Shown one piece after another: positions 1-8,603 of a stretch of 64,000 nt of DNA (the stretch's first letter is position 1; the number at the start of each line of letters is the position of its first letter). The translations under genes were made by a program, and so were the position numbers. This DNA is from Nostoc linckia z4 (GTDB lineage: Bacteria; Cyanobacteriota; Cyanobacteriia; Cyanobacteriales; Nostocaceae), in assembly GCF_002608075.1 (NCBI RefSeq), contig NZ_LAHA01000008.1, positions 1 to 64,000 on the forward strand, in the 5' to 3' direction. The notes under the pieces are model-generated. The model had not been told where the DNA came from. It searched no databases and saw only the letters and a list, made by a program, of their open reading frames with translations.

Positions 1-217
1 CGCAGCATTTGATACTTTTATTGGCAATTGGGATAGGAAATCTGAAAATTTGATGTATGACTCTAAAACAAATTCATTTAACGGCATAGATAATGGATTA
101 GCTTTCACGCGAAACCTAGTCTCAAAAACTCTAGATAATTTTAAAAATTTAGATGTTGGACAAATCAGTCTGTCAGAACCAGGGCGAACGCATCTAAATG
201 TAGTACATGCTTACTAA
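1..217 (+). CDS. C-terminal fragment of a HipA/PI3K-like kinase-fold protein (cut by window edge)
   Basis: An open frame enters from the left edge (reading from base 2) and stops at TAA 215-217, giving 71 residues. The visible part contains FIGNWDRKSENLMYD followed by IDNGLAF. This resembles the catalytic-loop DRxxxN motif and the metal-binding Asp segment of HipA-like and phosphatidylinositol-kinase-like folds, where a D(R/H)xxxN motif is followed by an ID-hydrophobic motif. The rest of the gene is outside the window, so substrate and partner are unknown. A transposase gene begins 90 bp downstream. The frame and motif are seen; the family is inferred from motif resemblance only. Confidence 0.5.
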   Translation, partial: AAFDTFIGNWDRKSENLMYDSKTNSFNGIDNGLAFTRNLVSKTLDNFKNLDVGQISLSEPGRTHLNVVHAY

Positions 218-306
218 AAAAGCTTGGTCGCGTGTGTCAGGGAGGTTGAGCGATCGCTCATTGATGGTAGAGTCATAGTAAAAGTAGAACCTAGCCCCAA
301 CAAAGC

Positions 307-1440
307 GTGAAACTCAAGGCTAAAATTACCATTGCCGACCATTTTGCTGTGATGTCAGATCCAAGAATAGATCGCACGAAGCGGCACAAGTTAATTGATA
401 TTTTGACTATTGCTATCTGTGCGGTGATATGTGGGGCGGACAGTTGGGTGGCAATTGAACTGTATGGCTGCACGAAGTATGAGTGGTTAAAAACGTTTTT
501 GGAGCTACCAAATGGTATACCATCACACGATACATTTGCGCGGGTGTTTGCTCTAATTAATCCGCAGGAATTTCAGTTATGTTTTTTAAACTGGGTGAAA
601 TCAGTGCACAAAATAACTGATGGCGAGGTTGTTGCAATTGACGGGAAAACTTTATGTGGTTCAAGGGCTCAAAATAGTGACCAGAGCGCAATTCAAATGG
701 TAAGTGCATGGGCAACTACAAATAAATTAGTGTTGGGGCAGGTAAAGGTAGACTCTCAATCGAATGAAATCACGGCAATTCCAGAATTATTAAAAGTATT
801 AGATCTATCTGGATGTATCGTGACAATTGATGCAATTGGCTGCCAGAAAGAGATTGTGAAGTTAATTACAGAGCAATCAGCAGATTATGTAATTACTTTG
901 AAAAAGAACCAAGGCAATCTTTATGATTCAGTTGAATCATTATTTATAACAGCGATAAGTAAAGGGTTTGAAGGAATTGAGCATAGTACATATAAAACAG
1001 AAGATAAGGGGCATGGTCGTGAGGAGATTCGGCATTATCTGATGTTATCTGAGATTCAAAAACAACTTGACCCAGAATCAGCTTGGTCAAACTTTAATAG
1101 TGTTGGGATGGTAGAATCTGTACGAAAAGTAGACGGTAAAACAGAGGTTGAAACTCGTTATTTTATAAGTAGTCTTCAAGGAGAAGCTAAACAGTTTGGT
1201 AATTCTGTTCGTAGCCATTGGGGGATTGAAAATTCACTGCACTGGGTATTGGATGTAGCTTTAAGAGAAGATGATTGTCGAATTAGAAAAGACAATGCAC
1301 CACAGAATTTTGCAGTTATAAGGCAGATTGCGGTCAACCTTTTAGGTCAAGAGAAGCGTGTAAAACGAGGAATCAAAAATAAACAGTTCCTCGCAGCGAT
1401 GGATAACGACTATTTACTAAGAGTTTTAGCATTAGCTTAA
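307..1440 (+). CDS. ISAs1-family transposase
   Basis: This 377-residue DDE transposase fits the ISAs1 family in length and sequence. The N-terminus has the DPR...KRHKLIDILTIAICAVICGAD signature and GIPSHDTFARVF. The catalytic core follows with VVAIDGKTL (first Asp), VTIDAIGCQ (second Asp) and YVITLKKNQ. The C-terminal SHWGIENSLHWVLDV carries the catalytic Glu region. The start is GTG at 307, because the family N-terminus begins right there and no upstream ATG is in frame. The reading frame is intact. I could not find matching terminal inverted repeats within about 250 bp on either side, so the element boundaries are undefined and it may have lost an end. Confidence 0.9.
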   Translation: MKLKAKITIADHFAVMSDPRIDRTKRHKLIDILTIAICAVICGADSWVAIELYGCTKYEWLKTFLELPNGIPSHDTFARVFALINPQEFQLCFLNWVKSVHKITDGEVVAIDGKTLCGSRAQNSDQSAIQMVSAWATTNKLVLGQVKVDSQSNEITAIPELLKVLDLSGCIVTIDAIGCQKEIVKLITEQSADYVITLKKNQGNLYDSVESLFITAISKGFEGIEHSTYKTEDKGHGREEIRHYLMLSEIQKQLDPESAWSNFNSVGMVESVRKVDGKTEVETRYFISSLQGEAKQFGNSVRSHWGIENSLHWVLDVALREDDCRIRKDNAPQNFAVIRQIAVNLLGQEKRVKRGIKNKQFLAAMDNDYLLRVLALA

Positions 1441-1663
1441 AATAGTACATCAAAAATTGAATTGAATATTTCATATTAAAGATTTATCGATTTTCTAGAT
1501 AAATATACTTTTATGTACCCCCTAATTGAATAGTTTTCTTATTAATGAATTGCTCATTCAGACGAAGATAAACTAATTGGTATTTTCACAACAAGTTTGA
1601 TTTACTTTGCTTATCATTCCATCAACTTTTACAGTTATCTATGTCATTTTGTAATCTTTCTTA

Positions 1664-2635
1664 ACGTGAGTTCGGGTTAAGATGAGGTGCCAGAAAGCAA
1701 ATTGTGATCGATGGCGATCGCAGGCTTCTTAGGTTGGTGGCAGTAAGCGATTAAACCGCAGACAATGTTGACTAGGCAGTTGACAGGCGATCGGTGACGG
1801 GAATGCTCAATCTGGGAGATATTCTTGAACTGGTCAATGATGGTCTCAATGATCGAGCGTTTCCTGAGCAACAGGCGATCGCTCAAGGACATGAAGCGAT
1901 TTTTCATGTTACGTTTGAGTTTGGTGATTAGTTGTATCCCAACACTCTCGAATAATTGTTTTGCTAATTTTTGAGAGACATAGCCCTTGTCCGCAAACAC
2001 TTTGCCGAATAGCATTTGCAGCAATTTGGGCACGGGGATACGGTCATCGGTATTTCCTGGAGTCAGCACAACATTCAGCAATTCTCCACGATCGTTGACC
2101 ACTACATGGAGTTTGAAGCCAAAGAACCAATCAACTGAAGTCTTGCCGCGAGCAGCTAGATTTTGGAACACCCGATGTTGATTGATCCGCCGATTGTGAC
2201 AGACTTTGAGACTGGTCGAATCCAAAAAACTGATGCCTGTACAGGAGCCAAAACAGGAGCGCAGATAAGCACACAAAGGCAACAGGGTACTAGGCATCCA
2301 TTCCACAAAGCGATGGTAGCTGACCAAACCGGGGAAGTATGCTTGCCACTGAACCTGTACTTTATCCTGGTAATAGGCTTTGAAATTCCGGTAACAAGAC
2401 TGATGAAAGCCGATCAGAATTGTCATGATCTCGCTCAAACATAGACTGCGATCGCGCTTTCTTTTTTGCAGCCCATTACCCAACAGTTGGCGCTCCCACT
2501 GTGGTTCAAAGGTTTGACAGAAGTCATCGACAGAACAGAATAGTTCTTCTAGAGTGAACATAGGGCAAGCAGATGGATGAGAATTTAGCACTTTCAGCCT
2601 ACCTGTTTTGCCCCTTTCTTATCCCGAACTCACGT
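1664..2635 (-). mobile_element. Complete IS982-family insertion sequence with 7-bp target duplication
   Basis: The element is 972 bp. Its ends are inverted: the left end starts ACGTGAGTTCGGGTTAAGA and the right end, read inwards on the other strand, starts ACGTGAGTTCGGGATAAGA (18 of 19 matching). The 7-bp sequence TTTCTTA sits directly outside both ends (1657-1663 and 2636-2642), a perfect target-site duplication. Together with the intact transposase this shows a complete and probably recent insertion. It lies just upstream of a Tn3-type transposase remnant. Confidence 0.92.
1677..2561 (-). CDS. IS982-family transposase
   Basis: DDE transposase of about 294 residues, starting at MFTLEELF (2561). 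An in-frame upstream ATG at 2591 would add 10 residues but lacks family similarity. Family hallmarks seen are CYRNFKAYY near the N-terminus, [16 protein letters not shown] (first catalytic Asp), [25 protein letters not shown] (second Asp), [26 protein letters not shown] (catalytic Glu) and [16 protein letters not shown]. It fills almost the whole IS between the inverted repeats. The frame is intact, so it is likely functional. Confidence 0.93.
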   Translation of the reverse strand: MFTLEELFCSVDDFCQTFEPQWERQLLGNGLQKRKRDRSLCLSEIMTILIGFHQSCYRNFKAYYQDKVQVQWQAYFPGLVSYHRFVEWMPSTLLPLCAYLRSCFGSCTGISFLDSTSLKVCHNRRINQHRVFQNLAARGKTSVDWFFGFKLHVVVNDRGELLNVVLTPGNTDDRIPVPKLLQMLFGKVFADKGYVSQKLAKQLFESVGIQLITKLKRNMKNRFMSLSDRLLLRKRSIIETIIDQFKNISQIEHSRHRSPVNCLVNIVCGLIAYCHQPKKPAIAIDHNLLSGTSS

Positions 2636-2656
2636 TTTCTTAGTTTTTATTAGTAA

Positions 2657-2956
2657 ATAAGATGCGTTCGCCCTGTTTTTATCTTCTACGGTAAGGGTGG
2701 AGAGTTTGCTTCTAATCGCTTGGAAAGTCAGGAGTTATCGGTTTTATCTTTGCATCTTTTGCAGATATGTTTGGTCTATGTGAATACTTTGATGATTCAG
2801 AGTGTACTGGAGCAGAAACATTGGCAGCAAAAGTTAACTGAAGTCGATAAAAGAGCAATTACTCCTTTGATTTTCAGTCATGTCAATCCCTATGGTACAT
2901 TTAAGCTTGATCTCAACGAGAGAATTGCTGGTTTGACACAACAACTGGTTGCTTAA
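2657..2956 (+). pseudogene. Tn3-family transposase (TnpA) C-terminal remnant
   Basis: Only about 99 codons remain. In frame from 2657 one reads [19 protein letters not shown], then [15 protein letters not shown] and [18 protein letters not shown]. This matches the order of motifs at the very C-terminus of Tn3-type TnpA proteins, where a GRxGE segment, an NxxxLxxAL helix and an LSPLxxxHINxxGxY tail are expected. The full protein is close to 1000 residues, so more than 85 percent is missing. An in-frame TAA (2654) and then the IS982 element lie upstream. The stop overlaps the end of the convergent recombinase gene by 4 bp. Confidence 0.75.
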
Positions 2957-3573
2957 TCCCTCCAGAACTTTTCAAATCTTTGAGGTGACATTTGAGTATA
3001 ACGAACTGTGTGGTGTATATTCTTATGTCCTAAATAGTCTTGAATTGCTCTGGTATCATGACCTTGGGCAGCTAAATAGTAGCCACAAGCATGACGTAGT
3101 TGATGAGGATGAACTGTCCAAGCGATTTGAGCAATTTCTCCCGCTCTGGCTATGATATGACGGATTGAACGGGTTGATAGAGGTGCTTTGCGTTCGGATA
3201 CAAAAACGTAACTCGAATCGGGGTAATCTCTTTGAATTTGACGCAAAGCTCTCAATTCGGGAGAACGTAGAGGATGAATGCTATCATGACCATTTTTGAC
3301 ACGATGTATTTCTATATAACCTCCTACTAAATCTATCTGCGACCATTTCAAAGCCACTAATTCGGCAGTTCTTAGTCCGTGACGAAACATCAATAAAATG
3401 ATTGCTCCATCTCTAACACCATGACGACCTACTTTTTGAGCAGCAGAAATCATGGCGTTGACTTCTGATGGCCGCAGATATTCTCTTTCCCTGATAGATG
3501 ATTTTTTGGATGGCGGAGTATTTTGAGAAAATATCTTTGCCGAAAATGGATGTTGGATAGTGATAGATAGCAT
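2953..3573 (-). CDS. Tyrosine recombinase / integrase (catalytic domain only)
   Basis: A 206-residue phage-integrase-type protein. All expected catalytic positions are visible: R68 (HGLRTAEL), K93 (RVKNGHD), H157 and R160 (HPHQLRH), H183 (LGHKN) and the nucleophile Y192 (VRYTQ). The usual N-terminal core-binding (SAM-like) domain is missing; only about 30 residues precede the catalytic domain, so it resembles the short FimB-like recombinases. It could act in resolution, inversion or integration of this element. Its position next to a Tn3 transposase remnant raises the possibility that it was a Tn3-associated resolvase of the tyrosine type, but this is inference. Confidence 0.9.
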   Translation of the reverse strand: MLSITIQHPFSAKIFSQNTPPSKKSSIREREYLRPSEVNAMISAAQKVGRHGVRDGAIILLMFRHGLRTAELVALKWSQIDLVGGYIEIHRVKNGHDSIHPLRSPELRALRQIQRDYPDSSYVFVSERKAPLSTRSIRHIIARAGEIAQIAWTVHPHQLRHACGYYLAAQGHDTRAIQDYLGHKNIHHTVRYTQMSPQRFEKFWRD

Positions 3574-3794
3574 GGGTCAAGTCCTCATGCTGAGGTCTAT
3601 ATTTTCATTGTACTTTGCCTAAAAGGAGACAAACTAGGCAAAGTTCTCATTTGTATTTCTTATCAATTACCCCTCAAAAATCGGTCATTTTTACAAAACT
3701 TTACAAGGCTGCACCTGGTGACACGAACCTTCTATTTTCGCCGACACCTGGGGAAGTGATGCTATTGAGTTCTTAGATACAGTCAGATGGGGTG

Positions 3795-3995
3795 ATGCTG
3801 ATGGGTGAAATTAACGATTTGCGATTTACTGCTACACCAGAGGACTTGGCCAGATGGGAGTGGTTTTTTAAGGAAATGGAGAAACGCGGACTGATAACCA
3901 TTTTTGAAAAATCTAACCAGTATGCAAATCGTGGCGACTCGAAGCTAAAGCGACAATATTTCAAAATCAAACTAAATGTGGACAATTCTGAGTAG
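3795..3995 (+). CDS. Small conserved-looking hypothetical protein
   Basis: About 66 residues; GTG 3792, ATG 3795 and ATG 3801 are all possible starts, with a GGGG stretch just upstream of the ATGs. The composition is protein-like: an amphipathic DLARWEWFFKEMEKRGLI helix is followed by a SNQYANRGDSKLKRQYFKI segment. The YxNRGxSKxxRxY pattern reminds me of a small protein of unknown function seen in cyanobacteria, but I cannot name a family. A longer overlapping frame at 3976-4269 has a poor composition and was left out. Nothing in the context gives a function. Confidence 0.45.
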   Translation: MLMGEINDLRFTATPEDLARWEWFFKEMEKRGLITIFEKSNQYANRGDSKLKRQYFKIKLNVDNSE

Positions 3996-4076
3996 TACTT
4001 GTGTAGGCATAGCCCGCACTTCTCTTCTTAGGCTGCACCAACGACAAAGACATCGCTTTTCTTGGTGTGCGCCTTT

Positions 4077-4113
4077 CCATATTGTTCTAGTAAAGCTTAC
4101 TAGAACAATATGG
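4077..4113. promoter_or_regulatory. Perfect 17-bp-arm palindrome (operator or end-repeat candidate)
   Basis: The arm CCATATTGTTCTAGTAA (4077-4093) is followed by AGC and then its exact reverse complement (4097-4113). The core TTCTAGTAA-TTACTAGAA is repeated at 5032-5052 on the other side of the GIY-YIG-like gene. There is no T-run after the hairpin on the gene's strand, so a simple terminator is less likely than a protein-binding site or a mobile-cassette end. Confidence 0.6.
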
Positions 4114-4126
4114 GTTGGGTTTATGT

Positions 4127-5005
4127 TTATTCCTTGCTCTCATCGTCAAAACTCCATAGCAGCACTTCAATTTCTCGCTGCAATGCCTCAATACGCCTAC
4201 GGGTTGCTAACCCTTGTATTGCTACGTTGTATGCCAAGGTGTCAGGCTTCCCTAGATGCATGGTTTTAACCTTGCCGCTTTTCTGGTAGTCCTTGCCCTG
4301 GCTTAACCAGAACGCTTTTTGCTTGTCGTTCATCTTTGCCGGGAACACTGGGTAATGACTCCACAATTTCCAGTATTCATAGCAGCCGTAGAGTTTTTTC
4401 ACTTTGTAAGTGCTGAGGTAGCAACCAGCTGGGGGTACAAATCCACTGCTCTCTAGTTCTCGTACCTCAGCCCGCAGCTGGTCAAGTCGTTGGCGGCGCT
4501 CTTGAGACTTGACCTTTCTAAATTCTTCTGCCTTATTTCTAATCTCGTTTCTGTAAGCAGCAGCAATATTTTCAGGCGCAGGCGTGGGCATCACAGCATC
4601 TCTGTACATAGCCCAAATTTCTAAGTTCACCTTTTGGAAATCATGCCACCCGTCGATAGTTAAATCTTGAATCAGCTGTAGTTTGTAGCGCCAGTCATTA
4701 AGTGTTGGTTCCCAATACTCAATCATGGCTTGTTTTATACCTTCCAAGTTTTCAGGCTCATCTACTAACAACCACGCGATCCGAACATCGGACATCGCCG
4801 CGAGATGACTATATTGACTATTGGCAATCCACTTTTGATTTAGATTTAGTGTGGAATCTATATACAGTATTTTGTTGTCTGCCCCTATGCAGAAGTAGAC
4901 TGCTGGTACTGCTGGAAGTGTCGCCCGATTTCCTAATGAGACAGATGGTAGTGAGAGAGGATCAATCCCACCTGGGGGTGGTAATGGTTGTGTTGTACTG
5001 TTCAT
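4127..5005 (-). CDS. GIY-YIG-like domain protein, function unknown
   Basis: About 293 residues from the ATG at 5005 (MNSTTQPLPPPGG). An in-frame start at 5080 would read through the upstream palindrome and is less likely. Near residues 32-105 the sequence LPAVPAVYFCIGADNKILYID, then RIAWLLVDEPENLEGIKQAMIEYWEPTLND, matches the layout of a GIY-YIG nuclease domain: strand GIY, strand YIG, then the helix with a conserved Glu and a P-x-LN ending. The second motif reads YID instead of YIG and the usual Arg is not evident, so activity is doubtful. A charged helix (about 150-190) and an aromatic-rich C-terminus follow. Such domains occur in repair, restriction and homing nucleases. Two related palindromes bracket the gene. 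Confidence 0.6.
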   Translation of the reverse strand: MNSTTQPLPPPGGIDPLSLPSVSLGNRATLPAVPAVYFCIGADNKILYIDSTLNLNQKWIANSQYSHLAAMSDVRIAWLLVDEPENLEGIKQAMIEYWEPTLNDWRYKLQLIQDLTIDGWHDFQKVNLEIWAMYRDAVMPTPAPENIAAAYRNEIRNKAEEFRKVKSQERRQRLDQLRAEVRELESSGFVPPAGCYLSTYKVKKLYGCYEYWKLWSHYPVFPAKMNDKQKAFWLSQGKDYQKSGKVKTMHLGKPDTLAYNVAIQGLATRRRIEALQREIEVLLWSFDDESKE

Positions 5006-5031
5006 CTGACAGTTGGTAGTAGACAAAATTA

Positions 5032-5052
5032 TTCTAGTAAACTTTACTAGAA
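5032..5052. promoter_or_regulatory. Palindrome upstream of the GIY-YIG-like gene
   Basis: TTCTAGTAAA (5032-5041), one base, then TTTACTAGAA (5043-5052). It shares the TTCTAGTAA/TTACTAGAA core with the palindrome at 4077-4113. It lies 27-47 bp upstream of the ATG at 5005, where an operator would overlap the promoter, so autoregulation is plausible. Confidence 0.55.
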
Positions 5053-5345
5053 CATTATAGGCGGAAATTCCTTGATGCAATTACTGCTTGCCTAGCTTCA
5101 ATTTCTATTTTCAATAAGAAAGTAAGTAGCTATACAAAAACATGAAACACTTAAATGATTTATGATTTTCCCAAACGTTGTTTATTCTGAGTTATGTGAG
5201 AAAATTAGCTTAAGGATATTTGTTCATAAAACTGCGAACTGTCAAGATTAGCCAACTGGACAACTTATAAATCGCCATTTGGTCTAGCTGCTTCCAGATC
5301 AAGCCTTGTTAGGCTAACTGCTAAGGCAATCAGCTTTGAGTACCT

Positions 5346-7361
5346 ATGGCTACCAAAACACTGACCAAACCTAAGCAAAGACAAAATTCTCAAAATCGCT
5401 CATGGGAAAACCTGACAGATCGCCGCAAACTCCGCCATATTGAAAACATACTGGATAAAGCGATCGCATCCTCAATTCAGGATGATTCTATCCAGTCCCA
5501 CGAAGACTTTAAAGCCTATGTAGAAAACTACAGCCAGGAATCGGGTAAAGCCCCTATCACAGTAGAACTTTGTGTAGGAGGTGGGGATGATGACGAGATT
5601 AGAGGCTATCGCTTCTACCTCACCAATGATCCGAATCACAGAACCAGTGGTAAGTACCTGATTAAAAACCTCGAAGGAATTACCAGCAAAGATGAAAACT
5701 ACTTCACCCCTTCTAACATTGCTGAAATTTGCGGTTTTGCTGAAACAGAACTAGACGATCTCGATGATGAATTAGAAGATGACCTACTCGATTTAGATGA
5801 AGAAAAAGATGATATAAACGACGAACTAGACGACCTATTAAATGATGATTTAAACACTAAACTAGACGACCTAGATGACTTAGATGAAGAAGACGAACCA
5901 TCTGTTAGTCGTATTAGCGCAGCCCAAACTAAAACTCAAGCCAAAACTTCAACTAAAACCCAAACTAATTCTCAGCCTAAAACATCCTCTAAAACTCAGA
6001 ACAGAGCTAATACCAATAAAACTGCTGCTAAAAACTCCAAATCCAGAGAACCTTTGGACGAAGCTTCGCGTTTAAGTGCCACAGCTGCCACCAATGGACG
6101 AGAAGTGAATGGAGTGAATTTAGCAGGATTAGCAGGACAACTGGCATCTCTGGGAATTGCGGTAGGACAAGGTGTTTTGGAACAGCTAGCAGCCGAGGCT
6201 GATGAAAAGCGGCTTGAACGAATTCTCAAAGAACTGCAACAGCAGAATGACCGCGTAGATAACATAGCCAGTCGCTTGCAAGAAGCAAAGCCGGACTCAC
6301 CAGAGTCTCAAAAGTCTCAAGATTTTCAAACTGTATCTGAAAAATCAGCCGCAGAAAATCCACTGGCTGTAGCTGCTACCAAAATCGGCTCGAAAGTAGA
6401 CAATCTTGGTGACAAACTAGACCCCAAATACCAATCACAACCATTTGAATTAGATAAGGATGCCAGCGTCAGCGAACAGCTTGACCAAATTGAAGCCTAC
6501 CTGAAAGTTCTCTCCAAGCGACTTGACCGTTTAGAAATGGTAGTTAGCCGATTGGAAAAACAGATGGCAGCACGACAAAATAATTCTACTGTTGTCGAGT
6601 CAGAAACTGATGCAGATATTGTCCAACCTAACTCTGCTAACCAGCCACCAGCAGACGTTGACATTTTAGAACATCTGACGAAACGCCAAGCACAGCAACA
6701 ACAAGCTGCCTGTGCTGATGCTTTAGTGGGGTTTGCCAAAGTTGCTGGTGAATTATTTGACCAATCACCCCAAGCAGGTATCGCCGTTTCCAGTAACAAA
6801 ACTTTATGGGTAGAAGCACAGGACAAACAGGTAGCGATCGCCTTAGAAAATACCCAAGGTGAAACACTCTTTGCTGGTACTCGCACTCAGGGAAAGTGGG
6901 CGATCGCACAAGACAATCTTAGCCCTGATGAAAAGACTGGCATCTGCAAACTGCCACAGTCGAAAGAAGAATACGCCCTAAAAGCCAGTACCCAAGCATT
7001 GATTCAAAAATTTCAAGAACAACTACCTAACCGATTTAACAGCAACAATGAACCGACATTCACCTGGACTGAAAAGGGCAAAGTCAAGTACGAGTTTGAA
7101 GTAGTAAAACTGCCCAATGGTACACAGCTACTTCAAGGATTTAACCCTAATCGTAACGATGAACAAGTACTTGATGCCGTTTTAGTACCAGGGCAGCCGC
7201 CGGAGATTTTGCAGTGCAGCATTCCCCTGCGTGAGATAGACGCGCTACTGGACAATCAGCAATCAACTCGCTCTACCCAAGCCCAGACTGATAAAGATAC
7301 TGCAAAACAACACCAGAAACAAACTCAAAGAAAAGCCAGCAAACCAGAAATGCAAGTTTAA
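5346..7361 (+). CDS. Large acidic coiled-coil protein at the head of the conjugation operon
   Basis: 671 residues, no membrane segment. Residues 20-115 form a small domain (RRKLRHIENILDKAI...SHEDFKAYVENYSQ...GYRFYLTND...SGKYLIKNL). This is reminiscent of the region that follows the catalytic domain in MOB-type relaxases (a helix, an SxxDF motif, then a G-x-x-F/Y strand and a GxxL turn). A highly acidic Asp/Leu repeat (about 138-185) follows, then a Lys/Thr/Gln linker, coiled-coil segments (about 275-420) and a C-terminal alpha/beta domain (about 450-630). No HUH or MobV histidine triad is seen, so it is not itself a relaxase. Only 19 bp separate it from the VirB2-like gene, so it probably belongs to the same operon as an accessory or regulatory conjugation protein. 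The relaxase link is inference. Confidence 0.55.
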   Translation: MATKTLTKPKQRQNSQNRSWENLTDRRKLRHIENILDKAIASSIQDDSIQSHEDFKAYVENYSQESGKAPITVELCVGGGDDDEIRGYRFYLTNDPNHRTSGKYLIKNLEGITSKDENYFTPSNIAEICGFAETELDDLDDELEDDLLDLDEEKDDINDELDDLLNDDLNTKLDDLDDLDEEDEPSVSRISAAQTKTQAKTSTKTQTNSQPKTSSKTQNRANTNKTAAKNSKSREPLDEASRLSATAATNGREVNGVNLAGLAGQLASLGIAVGQGVLEQLAAEADEKRLERILKELQQQNDRVDNIASRLQEAKPDSPESQKSQDFQTVSEKSAAENPLAVAATKIGSKVDNLGDKLDPKYQSQPFELDKDASVSEQLDQIEAYLKVLSKRLDRLEMVVSRLEKQMAARQNNSTVVESETDADIVQPNSANQPPADVDILEHLTKRQAQQQQAACADALVGFAKVAGELFDQSPQAGIAVSSNKTLWVEAQDKQVAIALENTQGETLFAGTRTQGKWAIAQDNLSPDEKTGICKLPQSKEEYALKASTQALIQKFQEQLPNRFNSNNEPTFTWTEKGKVKYEFEVVKLPNGTQLLQGFNPNRNDEQVLDAVLVPGQPPEILQCSIPLREIDALLDNQQSTRSTQAQTDKDTAKQHQKQTQRKASKPEMQV

Positions 7362-7380
7362 TTCTACCGAGAATAGAAAA

Positions 7381-8013
7381 ATGAACAACACAAAATCTCA
7401 CATTTCTCAGTTCAAACTGCTGCCATCTCGTCAATTTTCAACCAACTTGAGAAACCTGAAAATCAACCGCACAGACTTACTTTTCATTTTACTATGTCTT
7501 GCGATTGGAATTTATTTGTTAGCTACCAAACCCATATTCGTCAGTATTTTGGGATGTGCCACCATTGTTTTCTTGAGTATTGGGTACATAATTCGGACAG
7601 TACCAATTCTAGAAAAGTATTTAGGTAGAAAAATTCGCTTTTGGCATATTGTTGCCGCCATTATAACTGTTACCGCTTTACTTGATACCTTTACAACTCC
7701 AGCCCAAGCTATTTTCTTAAGCGGGTTAGAAAGCTTCTTCAACAATCTAGCCCAACAAAGTTCCCAAGCAGGAGGCGGTTCTACTAGCACTTTGGATACA
7801 AACGTTGTTGGTTTGACATTTAACCTCATCCGAGGTGCATTCTTGCTGCTGGTTGCTGCTGCTTCTCTATTTGCCTATAACCAAGCACAGCAAGGTAACG
7901 ACTGGCGGCCGATTGTTACTCAAGTTGGTCTAGCGTTCTCCATCGTAATTGCCATTGATGTCATCACTTTCATATTTGTCGGTAATGGCACAGGAACAAC
8001 AGCCATAAACTAA
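7381..8013 (+). CDS. virB2: VirB2-like pilin / channel subunit candidate
   Basis: 210 residues. Hydrophobic segments lie at about 33-65 and 90-105. They are followed by a signal-peptidase-like PAQA motif (about residue 110), then a hydrophilic stretch and two strongly hydrophobic helices (about 150-170 and 180-200) at the C-terminus. Two closely spaced C-terminal helices after a processed leader is the plan of VirB2/TrbC pilins, although the long N-terminal portion with extra hydrophobic segments is unusual. Its position before the VirB4-type ATPase supports the call. The sequence itself has no diagnostic motif, so the assignment rests on topology and context. Confidence 0.6.
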   Translation: MNNTKSHISQFKLLPSRQFSTNLRNLKINRTDLLFILLCLAIGIYLLATKPIFVSILGCATIVFLSIGYIIRTVPILEKYLGRKIRFWHIVAAIITVTALLDTFTTPAQAIFLSGLESFFNNLAQQSSQAGGGSTSTLDTNVVGLTFNLIRGAFLLLVAAASLFAYNQAQQGNDWRPIVTQVGLAFSIVIAIDVITFIFVGNGTGTTAIN

Positions 8014-8603
8014 ACCCAACTTGAATTTTATACCCACTAAATAAGAATTCAGAAGTCAGAAAATATTCGTCAGAATTCATCAGTGGGGGATGAGCGCGGA
8101 AAATCGCAACGGCAGCCCTCGCAGTTGGTATCTGTTAACTACTAAGTAGCGTCACTTTCCTCTTAGACTCGCCACTATGAAACTTGACCACTCAATAAGC
8201 TGTCGCACCTACAATTTGCACTTTTTGTCAACCGTAACCCTTGATATATCGAGAATGTTTTGGAAAAGTAAAGACGCGACAGCTTATGCAGATTTAGTGT
8301 AGTGTTTCACCATTCATCTACCACTCCTACAGAATTCAGCATGACTTCTGACTCATGACTCCTGAATTATTTCTTGTTAAATAGGGCTGTCAAAGATGGC
8401 AGATTCATAACATATTGTTCAGAAAATTTAGGCGGTGTCAGTTATTGAGAAATTTTGGAAAAGCTGAAAAATCCTGCTAATAGTTACTCAAAGCAACTTT
8501 GAGAGGTTCATGACAAGAAGAAAAGTCTTATTCTCTCCCTTATCTTCACTTGTTACTTCTTGGTTGACAGACTATTAATGCAGCACCAGAGAATTACACA
8601 AAT
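8014..8603. other. 590-bp intergenic region inside the conjugation operon, with inverted repeats
   Basis: No credible gene. It contains a perfect 12-bp inverted repeat, ATAAGCTGTCGC at 8195-8206 and GCGACAGCTTAT at 8276-8287, enclosing 69 bp. Degenerate AATTCAG/AGTCA repeats lie near 8045-8075 and 8331-8370 and resemble spacer repeats common in Nostoc. The region may hold a promoter for virB4 onward, a small RNA, or a transfer origin; none is proven. Confidence 0.5.

Noticed and set aside
201..1451. TAGTACAT at both sides of the ISAs1 gene as a target duplication
   Set aside because: The sequences inside these words are not inverted repeats, so the match is probably chance.
3976..4269. 97-codon open frame on the + strand
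   Set aside because: It runs through the palindrome and over the 3' end of the GIY-YIG-like gene on the other strand; composition is not convincing.
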